From: Listeria monocytogenes ATCC 19117
Lineage (GTDB): Bacteria > Bacillota > Bacilli > Lactobacillales > Listeriaceae
Reading direction: 5' to 3'
DNA length: 64,000 nucleotides
NCBI RefSeq assembly: GCF_000307025.1
Contig: NC_018584.1
Span: 868,001-932,000, forward strand
The notes under the pieces were generated by a model that did not search any database, was not told the DNA's origin, and saw nothing but the letters and a program-made list of their open reading frames with translations. The position numbers and the translations under genes are program-made. Below, in pieces: positions 28,108 through 37,048 of the stretch. Positions within the stretch are counted from its first letter, which is position 1, and every line of letters begins with the position of its first letter.

Positions 28108-28485
28108 ATGGCAAAAGAAATTATTCAAACATCGTCAGCCCCAAAAGCACTTGGACCATACTCGCAAGCTGTAAAAGTGAATGGACTTATTTTTACATCA
28201 GGTCAACTCGGTATTAACCCGGAAACCGGCGAATTAGCAGATGGCACGACAAAACAAGCCGAGCAAGCTTTTAAAAATATAGCAGCAGTATTAGCAGAAG
28301 CTGGTTCTGGACTGGACAAAATTATTAAAGCAACTGTTTTCTTCAAAGATTTAAATGAATTTAAGGCCGTGAATGAAGTGTATGCGACATTCTTTTCTAG
28401 TGATTTTCCCGCGAGAAGTGCTTTCCAAGTAGCAAAATTACCGCTTGATGCTGCAATTGAAATCGAAGTTATCGCAGAAGCATAA
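28108..28485 (+). CDS. ridA: RidA/YjgF-family enamine/imine deaminase
   Basis: A 125-residue trimeric protein that hydrolyses reactive 2-aminoacrylate-type enamines released by PLP enzymes. Family marks are GPYSQAV near residue 15, FTSGQLGINPETG, and the C-terminal FPARSAFQVAKLPLDAAIEIEVIA containing the active-site arginine. Older annotations call it an L-PSP endoribonuclease. It lies just upstream of the SAM riboswitch; no terminator is evident between them, but a strong promoter is. Confidence 0.92.
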   Translation: MAKEIIQTSSAPKALGPYSQAVKVNGLIFTSGQLGINPETGELADGTTKQAEQAFKNIAAVLAEAGSGLDKIIKATVFFKDLNEFKAVNEVYATFFSSDFPARSAFQVAKLPLDAAIEIEVIAEA

Positions 28486-28501
28486 ATATTCAGAAATAAA
28501 T

Positions 28502-28531
28502 TTGACAACCACAAGAAATAAACGATATAAT
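28502..28531 (+). promoter_or_regulatory. Strong promoter of the SAM-riboswitch transcript
   Basis: Perfect TTGACA and TATAAT with an 18-base spacer, placing transcription start about 15 bases before the aptamer. Confidence 0.8.
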
Positions 28532-28551
28532 AAGAACCAATTACATAGCAA

Positions 28552-28645
28552 CTTATCAAGAAAGGTGGAGGGTTCTGGCCCCGTGAAGCCTTGGCAACCG
28601 GAAGTTTCACGGTGCCAAATCCAGCAGGTAACACTGACAGATAAG
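28552..28645 (+). ncRNA. SAM-I (S-box) riboswitch aptamer
   Basis: P1 arms CTTATC and GATAAG close the structure. Inside are the conserved S-box blocks AGAAAGGTGGAGGG, AAGCCTTGGCAACC, CGGTGCCAAATCC and GCAGG. The order and spacing match the SAM-I family, which turns off methionine genes when S-adenosylmethionine is abundant. Confidence 0.95.
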
Positions 28646-28667
28646 GCACGCGAATCAGGTAAATTAC

Positions 28668-28708
28668 TCTTTCCCTTAAAAGCTGTCTTTTAAGGGAAAG
28701 TTTTTTTA
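28668..28708 (+). terminator. SAM riboswitch expression-platform terminator
   Basis: CTTTCCCTTAAAA / TTTTAAGGGAAAG hairpin followed by seven T, just after the aptamer and before the MetE-like gene. It should form when SAM is bound. Confidence 0.9.
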
Positions 28709-28741
28709 TACATAAAAATAATGAGAATTGAGGCGAAGAAA

Positions 28742-29845
28742 ATGAATCAACTAGCACCATTTTATGCAGATCATGTGGGAAGTATATTAAGAACAAAGGG
28801 AATTAAGGACGCACGAGAGAAATTCCAAAGTGGTGAAATAACAGTCTCAGAGTTGCGCAAAATCGAAAATACAGAAATTAAATATATCGTTGAAAAACAG
28901 AAAGAAGTGGGCTTAAAATCAATCACAGATGGCGAATTTCGTCGTGCGTGGTGGCATTTTGACTTCTTGGAAAATTTGGACGGGGTAGAAGGGTACGATG
29001 CGGCTGGAGGTATTCAATTCAGCAAAGTCCAAACAAAATCACATTCGGTAAAAATTACCGGACCAATTGACTTTACGACACATCCATTTATAGAAGATTT
29101 TATTTTTCTTAAAGAGGCTGTGGGTGACAAGCATGTCGCGAAACAAACTATTCCAAGCCCAGCGATGCTTCATTATCGTGGGGATATAGAGTATCAGCCT
29201 TATTTAGATGATGCGGAGAAGTTTGCCAAAGATTTAGCTGTTGCGTATCAAAAAGCGATTCAAGCATTTTATGATGCCGGTTGTCGGTACTTGCAATTAG
29301 ATGATACGTCGTGGAGTTATTTATGCTCTGATGAACAGCGTGAAGTCGTTCGCCAGAGAGGTTTTGACCCAGATACTTTACAAGAAACATATAAAAATCT
29401 TATCAATGATGCTATCAAATATAAACCAGCTGATATGGTCATTACGATGCACATTTGTCGTGGGAATTTCCGCTCCACTTGGATTGCAGAGGGCGGCTAT
29501 GGCCCCGTTGCAGAAACGTTATTTGGCAAACTAAATATCGATGGTTTCTTTTTGGAGTATGATAATGAACGTTCTGGAGATTTTGCGCCACTAAAAAATG
29601 TCACCCGTCCAGACTTGAAAATCGTTCTAGGCTTAATTACATCCAAAACAGGTGAATTAGAGGACGAGGCAGCCATTAAAGCACGGATTGAAGAAGCGAG
29701 TGAAATTGTGCCTCTAAGCCAGTTGCGCTTAAGCCCGCAATGCGGTTTCGCCTCGACAGAAGAAGGCAATATTTTGACGGAAGAAGAGCAGTGGGATAAA
29801 TTGCGATATGTTGTCCGGCTTGCGAAAGATATCTGGGGCGAATAA
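28742..29845 (+). CDS. MetE C-terminal-domain-like methyltransferase (YxjG/YxjH type)
   Basis: A 367-residue TIM-barrel protein matching only the catalytic half of cobalamin-independent methionine synthase. Zinc ligands are present as H-x-C in MHICRGN, Glu in FLEYDNERSG and Cys in LSPQCGF, and the homocysteine-side DDTSWSYL is recognisable. It lacks the N-terminal folate-binding half, so the methyl donor may not be methyltetrahydropteroyl-triglutamate; S-methylated donors are possible. ATG 28742 is preferred over 28721 because GAGGCG lies 6-7 bases upstream. The SAM-I riboswitch in its leader supports a role in methionine supply. Confidence 0.9.
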   Translation: MNQLAPFYADHVGSILRTKGIKDAREKFQSGEITVSELRKIENTEIKYIVEKQKEVGLKSITDGEFRRAWWHFDFLENLDGVEGYDAAGGIQFSKVQTKSHSVKITGPIDFTTHPFIEDFIFLKEAVGDKHVAKQTIPSPAMLHYRGDIEYQPYLDDAEKFAKDLAVAYQKAIQAFYDAGCRYLQLDDTSWSYLCSDEQREVVRQRGFDPDTLQETYKNLINDAIKYKPADMVITMHICRGNFRSTWIAEGGYGPVAETLFGKLNIDGFFLEYDNERSGDFAPLKNVTRPDLKIVLGLITSKTGELEDEAAIKARIEEASEIVPLSQLRLSPQCGFASTEEGNILTEEEQWDKLRYVVRLAKDIWGE

Positions 29846-29854
29846 TAAATGAGG

Positions 29855-29888
29855 AGAACTAGCCGAAGAGTTTGTGCTAGTTCTTTTT
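29855..29888 (+). terminator. Terminator after the MetE-like gene
   Basis: AGAACTAGC / GCTAGTTCT with a 12-base loop and a T run. Confidence 0.75.
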
Positions 29889-29949
29889 GTGTCTTTACAA
29901 AAAGGATGACTAGGGATAGAATAGATGTTCTAGAAGGAGGGGGAGCCCT

Positions 29950-31050
29950 TTGGACGATAAATTACAAAAGAAATTGACCTTATTACCTGAATCACCAGGT
30001 TGTTATATTTATAGAGATGAAAATAATGAAATTCTTTATATTGGTAAATCTAAATGTTTGAAAAACCGTGTAAAGTCTTATTTTCATAGCAAACAAATTG
30101 GGAAAACTGCAAGACTTGTTAGGCAAATTCGAGATTTAGAATTAATTATTACAACCTCCGAAAAAGAAGCTTTACTACTCGAAATGATCTTAATTCAAAA
30201 ATACCAGCCACCTTTTAATATCCAGCTAAAAGAAGGAACGAGCTACCCATATATCAAAATTACGAACGAAAAAAATCCGCATATCGAAGTTGTGTTTGAA
30301 GTAAAGCGAGACGGCGCGCATTATTTTGGTCCTTATCCAGGTCGTTTTTCCGCAAGACAGACGGTGGACCTAATTGAAAAATTGTTTCCACTTTGTCGAT
30401 GTGACGGTAAGCCAGGACGACCATGTTTGTACTACCATCTTGGATTATGCTTAGGTCCATGCCAAGCCGAAATTGATCCGGCAGTTTATAAAAAACAGAT
30501 CCATAAAATTAGTCGTTTTCTTGAAGGCGACGTGAAAAATGTGAAGGATAAACTACTGGGGGACATGTTAACTGCAACCGAAAATCTTGAATTCGAAAGG
30601 GCGGCAGAACTTCGAGATAAAATACACGCTATTAATGAGACAATCGAAAAGCAACATATTATTTTTCCTGGCCTAAAAAATCGGGATATCATTGGTTGCT
30701 ATGAACAAGATAACCATTTAAGTGTCTTCGTTTTCTTCGTTCGAAATGGCGCAATCAATGGAAGTAAATGGCACGTTTTCCAAATTGAAAAATCCCTTCA
30801 AGAAGATTTAGCCAAATTTCTCAATCAATTTTATAAAGATCCTAACAATATTCGACCAAAAGAGTTGTTAATCGCTGAAAAAATAGATAAGAGCTTACTG
30901 AATGAGCAGCTTAGAAAAGCTTGTTTATTTCCACAAAAAGGCGGTAAGAAGAAACAAGTAGACCTGGCTATCGAAAATGCGAAAAGTGCTTATATTGCTT
31001 ACGCAAAAATGAAAGAATATGATTTTGAAATACAACTAAACAATCATTAG
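29950..31050 (+). CDS. Short UvrC-like GIY-YIG endonuclease (Cho-like)
   Basis: A 366-residue protein holding the first half of UvrC: the GIY-YIG nuclease domain (residues ~10-95, CYIYRDENNEILYIGKS), a four-cysteine cluster between about 148 and 171 (CRC, RPC, GLCLGPC) like that proposed to bind an iron-sulfur cluster in UvrC, a UVR helix hairpin (NLEFERAAELRDKI) and the start of the next region. The RNase H-like domain for the 5' incision and the HhH domains are missing. This matches the Cho design, which cuts only on the 3' side of a lesion. The start is TTG, 4 bases after GGAGGGGGAG. The true uvrC is presumably elsewhere. Confidence 0.88.
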   Translation: MDDKLQKKLTLLPESPGCYIYRDENNEILYIGKSKCLKNRVKSYFHSKQIGKTARLVRQIRDLELIITTSEKEALLLEMILIQKYQPPFNIQLKEGTSYPYIKITNEKNPHIEVVFEVKRDGAHYFGPYPGRFSARQTVDLIEKLFPLCRCDGKPGRPCLYYHLGLCLGPCQAEIDPAVYKKQIHKISRFLEGDVKNVKDKLLGDMLTATENLEFERAAELRDKIHAINETIEKQHIIFPGLKNRDIIGCYEQDNHLSVFVFFVRNGAINGSKWHVFQIEKSLQEDLAKFLNQFYKDPNNIRPKELLIAEKIDKSLLNEQLRKACLFPQKGGKKKQVDLAIENAKSAYIAYAKMKEYDFEIQLNNH

Positions 31051-31078
31051 AAGCTAATTTTTAACGATTAGCTTCTTC
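31049..31078 (+). terminator. Terminator after the UvrC-like gene
   Basis: AGAAGCTAA / TTAGCTTCT stem overlapping the stop codon; the T tail is interrupted by C. Confidence 0.6.
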
Positions 31079-31219
31079 TCTTTGTTGTGTTGAAAATCTT
31101 ATCTTAAATAACTATGGTCAATAACCTACCCTTATGGTAAAATCTTACGAGTACGGAAAAAATTTATGCTACATAAAACATTTAATTAAAGTTAAACACA
31201 TATAGAGGGAGGACACAAT

Positions 31220-32662
31220 ATGAAGAAATTTTCACGCTTCATACTAATGATGGCAATCGCTTGTGTTGCCGCATTTATTTTCACAGGAAACGGGTTAAAT
31301 GCAAAAGCTGCGGAAGAAACTTACTTGATTGGTACAGACACAACCTTTGCACCTTTTGAATTTGAGAAAGATGGAGAACATGTCGGAATTGATATGGACA
31401 TCCTAAAAGCAATTGCAAAAGACCAAAATTTTAAATATGAAATTAAAGCAATGGGATTCAATGCAGCGGTACAAGCACTAGAAGCTAACCAAGTAGACGG
31501 TGTTATCGCTGGGATGAGTATTACAGACGAACGTAAGCAAAAGTTTGATTTCTCCGATCCATACTTTGATTCTGGTGTCGTTATGGGGATTTTGAAAGAT
31601 AACGACGAAATCAAAACTTACGACGACTTAAAAGGAAAAAAAGTAGCTGTTAAAACAGGTACAGAAGGTTACGCCTTCGCAGAAAAAATCAAAGATAAAT
31701 ACGACTTTGATATTGTTGTGTTTGATGACTCAGCTCAAATGTATGACGATGTTAAAACAAGAAATTCTGTAGCATGTTTTGATGATTATCCCGTACTAGC
31801 TTACGGCGTTCAAACAGGTAACGGTTTAAAAATTGTTACTGAGAAAGAAAAAGGAAACTCCTATGGTTTTGCTGTCAACAAAGGCAAAAATCAAGAACTT
31901 TTAGAGAAATTCAATGCTGGATTAGTTAATATTAAAGCAAGCGGCGAATATGATAAAATTTTAGAAAACTACTTAGGTAAAAATGCGATTAAAGAAAATA
32001 CAACTGAAAAAGGCTTTATGGGAATTATTAAATCTTCTTGGCCAGCACTATTATCCGGTTTGTGGTTGACGATTAGATTAGCCGTAGTTTCGCTAATAAT
32101 CGCCTTCATTATTGGGATTACATTCGGATTTATGAAAGTGAGCAATAGCAAAATCTTGCGCGGGATTGCGACTGTTTATGTCGATATCTTCCGTGGAACA
32201 CCATTAATTGTACAAGCATTCTTCTTCTACTTTGGTATTCCAGCAGCACTTGATTTCAGGATGCCTGTATTCTTAGCCGGGGTTATCGCGCTAAGCTTGA
32301 ACGCCGGTGCCTACATGGTCGAAATCGTTCGCGGTGGTATTCAATCAGTCGACAAAGGACAAATGGAAGCAGCAAGAAGTCTTGGTTTACCACATAAAAA
32401 AGCTATGATGAAAGTTGTTCTACCGCAAGCAATTCGAATGATGATTCCATCCTTTATTAACCAATTTGTTATCACGCTTAAAGATACATCAATTATGTCG
32501 GCCATTGGACTCGTCGAACTAACACAATCGGGTAAAATCATTATGGCGCGTACATTCGAAAGTACTTGGACATGGCTAATCATCGGAATTATGTACCTTA
32601 TCGTTATTACCATTTTAACGAAAATATCCGATCGTTTAGAAAGGAGATTACGAAATGACTAA
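31220..32662 (+). CDS. Glutamine-type ABC transporter, fused substrate-binding protein and permease
   Basis: A 480-residue fusion. A signal peptide (residues 1-30) is followed by a family-3 amino-acid binding domain ([16 protein letters not shown] ... [17 protein letters not shown]) to about residue 255. A permease domain with five or so helices begins near 270. It carries the EAA loop [22 protein letters not shown] that contacts the ATPase. This resembles GlnPH-type glutamine/polar amino acid importers. The leader carries an AGGGAGG ribosome site. Its stop overlaps the ATPase gene by 8 bases, so the two form an operon. Confidence 0.92.
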   Translation: MKKFSRFILMMAIACVAAFIFTGNGLNAKAAEETYLIGTDTTFAPFEFEKDGEHVGIDMDILKAIAKDQNFKYEIKAMGFNAAVQALEANQVDGVIAGMSITDERKQKFDFSDPYFDSGVVMGILKDNDEIKTYDDLKGKKVAVKTGTEGYAFAEKIKDKYDFDIVVFDDSAQMYDDVKTRNSVACFDDYPVLAYGVQTGNGLKIVTEKEKGNSYGFAVNKGKNQELLEKFNAGLVNIKASGEYDKILENYLGKNAIKENTTEKGFMGIIKSSWPALLSGLWLTIRLAVVSLIIAFIIGITFGFMKVSNSKILRGIATVYVDIFRGTPLIVQAFFFYFGIPAALDFRMPVFLAGVIALSLNAGAYMVEIVRGGIQSVDKGQMEAARSLGLPHKKAMMKVVLPQAIRMMIPSFINQFVITLKDTSIMSAIGLVELTQSGKIIMARTFESTWTWLIIGIMYLIVITILTKISDRLERRLRND

Positions 32663-33383
32663 ACTTAAAGTAACTGGACTGAAAAAGAGTTTTGGCGCAA
32701 ATGAAGTCTTAAAAGGCATTGATATAGAAGTAAAAGAAGGCGAAGTAGTTTGTGTCATCGGACCTTCTGGATCTGGTAAAAGTACATTTCTTCGTTGTAT
32801 GAATAACTTGGAAGAAATTACTGCTGGCGAAGTAGTGGTCGATGATTTTAATATTACGGATAAAAAAGTGGACATCAATAAAGTTCGCGAAAATATCGGC
32901 ATGGTTTTCCAACATTTTAATCTTTTCCCGCATTTGTCTGTTTTAGAAAATATCACATTAGCACCTGTTGAATTGAAAAAAATGGATAAAGAAGCCGCGA
33001 AAAGTAATGCTTTACGTTTATTAGAACAAGTTGGCTTACGAGAAAAAGCAGAAGAATTTCCTAATCAACTGTCTGGTGGACAAAAACAACGGGTGGCGAT
33101 TGCGAGAGCACTTGCAATGGATCCTGATATTATGTTGTTCGATGAGCCAACGTCAGCGCTTGATCCAGAAATGGTAGGGGAAGTTTTAGGCGTTATGAAA
33201 GAATTAGCTAAAGGCGGCATGACGATGATGATTGTTACACACGAAATGGGTTTTGCTCGTGAAGTTGGCGACCGAGTTATCTTTATGGATGGTGGCTATA
33301 TTGTTGAAGAAGGCAAGCCGGCTGATATTTTTGATAACCCAACCAACGAAAGAACGATTAGTTTCTTAGATAAAGTATTATAA
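32655..33383 (+). CDS. glnQ: Polar amino acid ABC transporter ATPase
   Basis: A 242-residue ATPase with Walker [11 protein letters not shown]-loop [12 protein letters not shown], signature LSGGQKQR, Walker [13 protein letters not shown] and switch histidine in IVTHEMGFA. The HFNLFPHL stretch is typical of amino-acid importers of the GlnQ/HisP class. AAAGGAG lies about 8 bases before the ATG, inside the preceding gene. It powers the fused binding protein/permease next to it. The gene symbol is a family-level assignment. Confidence 0.93.
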   Translation: MTKLKVTGLKKSFGANEVLKGIDIEVKEGEVVCVIGPSGSGKSTFLRCMNNLEEITAGEVVVDDFNITDKKVDINKVRENIGMVFQHFNLFPHLSVLENITLAPVELKKMDKEAAKSNALRLLEQVGLREKAEEFPNQLSGGQKQRVAIARALAMDPDIMLFDEPTSALDPEMVGEVLGVMKELAKGGMTMMIVTHEMGFAREVGDRVIFMDGGYIVEEGKPADIFDNPTNERTISFLDKVL

Positions 33384-33386
33384 ACA

Positions 33387-33434
33387 AAAAGCAAGATGAC
33401 TCTGGAATTTCCAAAAGCATCTTGCTTTTTTTTA
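33387..33434. terminator. Bidirectional terminator between glnQ-like and amidase genes
   Basis: AAAAGCAAGATG / CATCTTGCTTTT stem with a long loop and flanking A and T runs. Confidence 0.8.
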
Positions 33435-35279
33435 CTTTAAATTAGGACTTTTTCTGTTTTTCGATTGTTGTTCATAGGAATACCCCATATTTAATAAGGT
33501 TGTATCACTATTTCTAGCTGTAATAAAAGTTAAGCTAATCGGTTGATTTGTTTCTTCATCATAGCCAGCTGGGATAGTCAGTTCTGGGTTTCCTGCAATG
33601 GGTGCTAGAAACGTCACGGAACCTCCCATGCCAATTGTTACGACCGCATCCAGTTTATCTTTTTGAAGCATAGAGTCAAGTTCGTTTTGCGCCTCCTGAA
33701 TCAAATTACTCGCCAAACTGTCTGCTTGTAGCTTCGTAGTTGTGCTTTGTTGTGATTTGACAAGTTCGGATTGGCCGTATTTCATATTTCTCGCTGGGTT
33801 GGTCTGATTAAATTGAATAATTGATTCTAACGTCGTCATAGGAGCGTTGTTCACATTCAAAAACTGATTCAAATCATGTTTAAAGTCAGCATTTAGTAAT
33901 AAGGCATAATCAGTATCTAACTGTTCAAATTCACCTACTGCAACACCTTCAATGATAATAGCACCTGCTTTTTTCAAATCATATTTTATTTTTTTTATAA
34001 CTGCTGTTTCTTCATTGCTTTCGCCATCCGCTAAAAGACCGATACGTTTACCTTGAAGAGAATCCGTAGAAAGCGGTGGATTGGAAGTAGTATTTATTAG
34101 AGCATTTGTCGTCAAATAGGCATCATTAACAGTTCTTGTTAGTGGTCCGGGTGTATCAAATCTGCTTGATAAGGGAATAATACCTTTGTTATTTATTAAA
34201 CCTTGAGATGGCTTATACCCAACAGCAGATTGAGCAGACGCAGGTATAATAATCGAACCATTTGTTTCTGTACCGATTGCAATTGCTGCAAAATCACTTG
34301 TTGCTCCAGTAGCGGATCCAGAACTCGAACCAGAGGGATCCAAGTCCGACGAATAAGGATTTTTGCTTTGGCCTTTTTTACCTGAGTAGCCGTTTGGAAG
34401 TTCTTCGTCCATTCCAGCTGCCCACTCAGACATATTGGTTTTTCCGAGAATTAAAGCACCATTTGCTTTTAGATTTTCAACAATTGTAGCGTCCTCCCCG
34501 ATTACCCAATCTTTTAAAGCAACAGTCCCAGCACTTGTGGGGAGTTCTTTTGTGCCGATGTTATCTTTTAAAAGGACTGGCATACCGTATAAAGCAGATT
34601 TGTTGGCTGAATTATCTTTATCTAGTTGTTCTGCCTCCGCAATAATAGTGGGGTTGATTTCGGTTATTGCATTTAGAGTTAGGCCATTTTGGTCATATTT
34701 CTTGATTCGATTTAAATAAATACCGGCTAATTCTTTGTAGCTAAGTTGTTTTGTCGCAATGAGTTGTTGGAGTTTTGTAACATCAGCACCAATGATAAGT
34801 GGTTCTTTTGCTTCAAGAACAGCCAAATCTAACTTATCTAATTGATTATTAATCGGCGTCATAATACGCGCTTTTTCATAAATGGGACTAGATGAATCTT
34901 CTTCTTTTTCCGGTTTGCTTGGTATTGGTTTTACCGGTTTAATGTCCTGTTTTTTTGGTGGTGCTTTTTCTGGTTTCATTTTAATTTCGGTTCTTTTTTT
35001 GAGCGAACTTTGGAAAGCTCGGTCGTCTATACCTTCGACTTGTAATTGCTTACCTCCGAAGTTTTTTTCTAAATGGGAGTTCTCTTTATTTTTGCCAAGT
35101 GTTAATTTGTTTGGTGGTTGTTTTGGTTTTTCATTTTTTGTGGTTGGTGGCTTTTTTTTAGAAACAGCACTTTTATTTTCTGATGTAGTAGTTTGTTGAC
35201 TCGTAAAGAATACGTAGCCACCGACGATACTAAAAACTGTACAAACTGCGGTGATTGTTAATAAAATGCGTCTTTTCAT
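33432..35279 (-). CDS. Membrane-anchored or secreted amidase of the amidase-signature family
   Basis: A 615-residue protein. An uncleaved-looking N-terminal hydrophobic segment (LLTITAVCTVFSIVGGYVFF) is followed by about 110 residues rich in Lys, Pro and Glu, suited to crossing the cell wall. The amidase-signature domain runs from about residue 165 to the end. The Ser-cisSer-Lys triad is visible: Lys in VLLKDNIGT, cis-Ser in the glycine/serine-rich PSGSSSGSA, nucleophile Ser in GTETNGSI. Closest relatives by eye are peptide amidases, but the substrate is not known. It is monocistronic, with a good ribosome site (GGAGGAAT). Confidence 0.85.
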   Translation of the reverse strand: MKRRILLTITAVCTVFSIVGGYVFFTSQQTTTSENKSAVSKKKPPTTKNEKPKQPPNKLTLGKNKENSHLEKNFGGKQLQVEGIDDRAFQSSLKKRTEIKMKPEKAPPKKQDIKPVKPIPSKPEKEEDSSSPIYEKARIMTPINNQLDKLDLAVLEAKEPLIIGADVTKLQQLIATKQLSYKELAGIYLNRIKKYDQNGLTLNAITEINPTIIAEAEQLDKDNSANKSALYGMPVLLKDNIGTKELPTSAGTVALKDWVIGEDATIVENLKANGALILGKTNMSEWAAGMDEELPNGYSGKKGQSKNPYSSDLDPSGSSSGSATGATSDFAAIAIGTETNGSIIIPASAQSAVGYKPSQGLINNKGIIPLSSRFDTPGPLTRTVNDAYLTTNALINTTSNPPLSTDSLQGKRIGLLADGESNEETAVIKKIKYDLKKAGAIIIEGVAVGEFEQLDTDYALLLNADFKHDLNQFLNVNNAPMTTLESIIQFNQTNPARNMKYGQSELVKSQQSTTTKLQADSLASNLIQEAQNELDSMLQKDKLDAVVTIGMGGSVTFLAPIAGNPELTIPAGYDEETNQPISLTFITARNSDTTLLNMGYSYEQQSKNRKSPNLK

Positions 35280-35736
35280 GCGATTCCTCCGATGTTTAAA
35301 TATGTAATTTAATTATATAGCATCAAAAAAAGTAAATCAGTGACAATTTTGTGAAAACTAAAAAATTTTTTAAAAAGGGCTTATTTAAGCAATGAATTGG
35401 AACCAATAGTAGCCGTTTTTAAGTGTTTTTTCTTAGATATGACTTCTTTGAAAAAGAGGAAATGGCATTATAACAATGACTTGAAAGTAAATAATGGTTC
35501 AGTGATTGTAAAACTTCATAAAAAAGACACAATTCCAATAAAATTTACCAATTAAACGCCTATTTCTTGGGATTTTATTTTATACTAAAAAGGAAACACC
35601 TTTACATATTTGCCCTGAAATGATTATAAAAGCATCGCTGAAGTATAGATTTTTGGTGTTTTTCTTTATATTAACTGGAAAACAACTAAAAAAATTCGGG
35701 TTTCAAACGCTTTCTTGAAAAAAAGAGAAGATAATG
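35280..35736. other. AT-rich intergenic interval without a supported gene
   Basis: TATATAAT at about 35316-35323 (minus strand) is a likely -10 for the amidase gene. The rest has stops in all frames and no strong hairpin with a T tail. Confidence 0.4.
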
Positions 35737-35761
35737 GTTAGTTTTTTAATTAATAGGGTAT
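35737..35761 (+). promoter_or_regulatory. Candidate sigma-B promoter
   Basis: GTTAGT, 13 bases, then GGGTAT, fitting the listerial sigma-B pattern (GTTT-N12/15-GGGWAT) with a weak -35. It lies about 50 bases before the ATG of the small gene. Confidence 0.45.
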
Positions 35762-35812
35762 TCTTAGTAAAGAGAATATGTTAAAGTAAGGAAAGAGAGA
35801 AAAAATAAAAGA

Positions 35813-35992
35813 ATGAAAACAAATTTTGAAGATGGAGTGATGAGTTTGGATAATAATCAAAAAGACTTGAATCAAGTAATTCGTCAGCTCAAAGAAAAAG
35901 GAATAGTAGTTGAAAAAACAAAATCACGAAAAGATATTTGGAAAGCGGTTAGTAATAAAGCGATGCCGAATATGACACTTCGATTGCAGTAA
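35813..35992 (+). CDS. Small hypothetical protein, 59 or 48 residues
   Basis: A short soluble, charged protein (from ATG 35813: MKTNFEDGVMSLDNNQ, ending NMTLRLQ). GGAAAGAGAG lies about 15 bases before this ATG. A better-spaced GGAG precedes TTG 35846, giving a 48-residue product, so either start is possible. The central LNQVIRQLKEKGIVVEK looks like an amphipathic helix-turn. I do not recognise the family. The gene stands alone, preceded by a candidate sigma-B promoter, so a stress role is possible. Confidence 0.6.
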   Translation: MKTNFEDGVMSLDNNQKDLNQVIRQLKEKGIVVEKTKSRKDIWKAVSNKAMPNMTLRLQ

Positions 35993-36210
35993 ATCGAAAA
36001 GTGGAGTTTTTATGTGATATTTTGTGAGGCTTTGAAGTAAAATGACTCAAAGCAGCATGATTTACATATAAAATAACTTCACTTTTTTCTTTGTCATAAA
36101 TTAGTCATTAAGTTTTGATGTTTCTGTTATCCTTTTTACGCAAAAATGTTGTATGATGGAATGGAAGGCTTTTGTCATAGAAGAAAATAGAAATAGAGTG
36201 AGGCATATAC

Positions 36211-36969
36211 ATGAAAAAAGAAGCGGTTAACCAACAATCTATTTATGTGCATATTGATCATGTTATTAATAATGTGGCGACAAGCGGCATTTCTTTTTGT
36301 GATTTCTTAAATGGCGTGGGACAGCCCCCTGAAAATATTTTGTTAATTAAGCATAATATTGAAGACGCATCCTACAATGCACACACAGCTTTTCACTACT
36401 TAGAGCCAGGCGATTTAGCAAATATTTCCAAAGAGAATTTTAATCCACTGTGTTGGATTGATTTTGAAGATGTAGAACTTTTGAACCAACTAACCCCACA
36501 AGAAGTAGCGGAAATGCTTTATCTTGCACATACTGGGCGTCATTTGCGCTCACCATTTTATTATAAATTACAAAATAATTTTGTTTACTTAACTAGGGAA
36601 GACGGTCGTTACAATAAAGTATATTATCGGAATCTTAATCATTTTTATATGTTACTAAGTTACGTCATTGCACGTAAAACGGCAGAACTAGTTAATGAGA
36701 AGGGTATTTTTTCGTTTGGTAAGAAAAAATATGTTGCGGAGCCGCCAGTTGAACTTTTGAAAAAAATGGCAGATCATTTTAAAGACGGTGCTTGTATTGC
36801 GCTCGATGATGTCGTGAGAACGCGCACACAAATCGAAGTACCAATTGGGCATGGACTCACAGAAGAAATGACAGAACTAGAAATCTCTTCTAAGATTTAT
36901 TATGAAGAAGAAGTTGCAAAATTAGTGTATGATTTAAAACAAAATGAATGGAAATATATCGAAAAATAA
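36211..36969 (+). CDS. Conserved hypothetical protein, 252 residues
   Basis: A soluble protein without signal peptide, membrane segment or motif that I recognise. It is mixed alpha/beta by eye, with an aromatic, histidine-rich middle (YLAHTGRHLRSPFYYKLQNNFVYL). Two cysteines occur near the N-terminal third (FCDFL, PLCW). GAGTGAGG lies about 10 bases before the ATG. TGTATGAT near 36151 may be the -10. It is monocistronic with its own terminator, next to a TetR-regulated efflux operon to which it has no obvious link. Confidence 0.75.
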   Translation: MKKEAVNQQSIYVHIDHVINNVATSGISFCDFLNGVGQPPENILLIKHNIEDASYNAHTAFHYLEPGDLANISKENFNPLCWIDFEDVELLNQLTPQEVAEMLYLAHTGRHLRSPFYYKLQNNFVYLTREDGRYNKVYYRNLNHFYMLLSYVIARKTAELVNEKGIFSFGKKKYVAEPPVELLKKMADHFKDGACIALDDVVRTRTQIEVPIGHGLTEEMTELEISSKIYYEEEVAKLVYDLKQNEWKYIEK

Positions 36970-37004
36970 AAAATCAAACTTTTTCCTTTACGTTTGGTTT
37001 TTTA
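36968..37004 (+). terminator. Terminator after the 252-residue hypothetical gene
   Basis: AAAAAATCAAAC / GTTTGGTTTTTT with G:T pairs and a T-rich end. Confidence 0.7.
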
Positions 37005-37036
37005 TTTGTTAAAATTTAACTAATGAACGTTAGTTA
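36987..37036 (+). promoter_or_regulatory. Promoter and TetR-type operator of the SMR operon
   Basis: TTTACG-17-TAAAAT (36987-37015) is followed at once by a 20-bp near-palindrome (arms TAACTAA and TTAGTTA, 37017-37036) covering the transcription start and abutting AGGAGGG. This is the expected layout for autorepression. Confidence 0.65.
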
Positions 37037-37048
37037 GGAGGGTGCTTT

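Noticed and set aside
28203-28796. 197-codon open frame on the minus strand
   Set aside because: It lies antisense across ridA and the SAM-I riboswitch, has no ribosome site and reads through structured RNA; a shadow frame.
36029-36053. GCTTTGA/TCAAAGC hairpin after the small gene
   Set aside because: No T run follows, so it is not called as a terminator.
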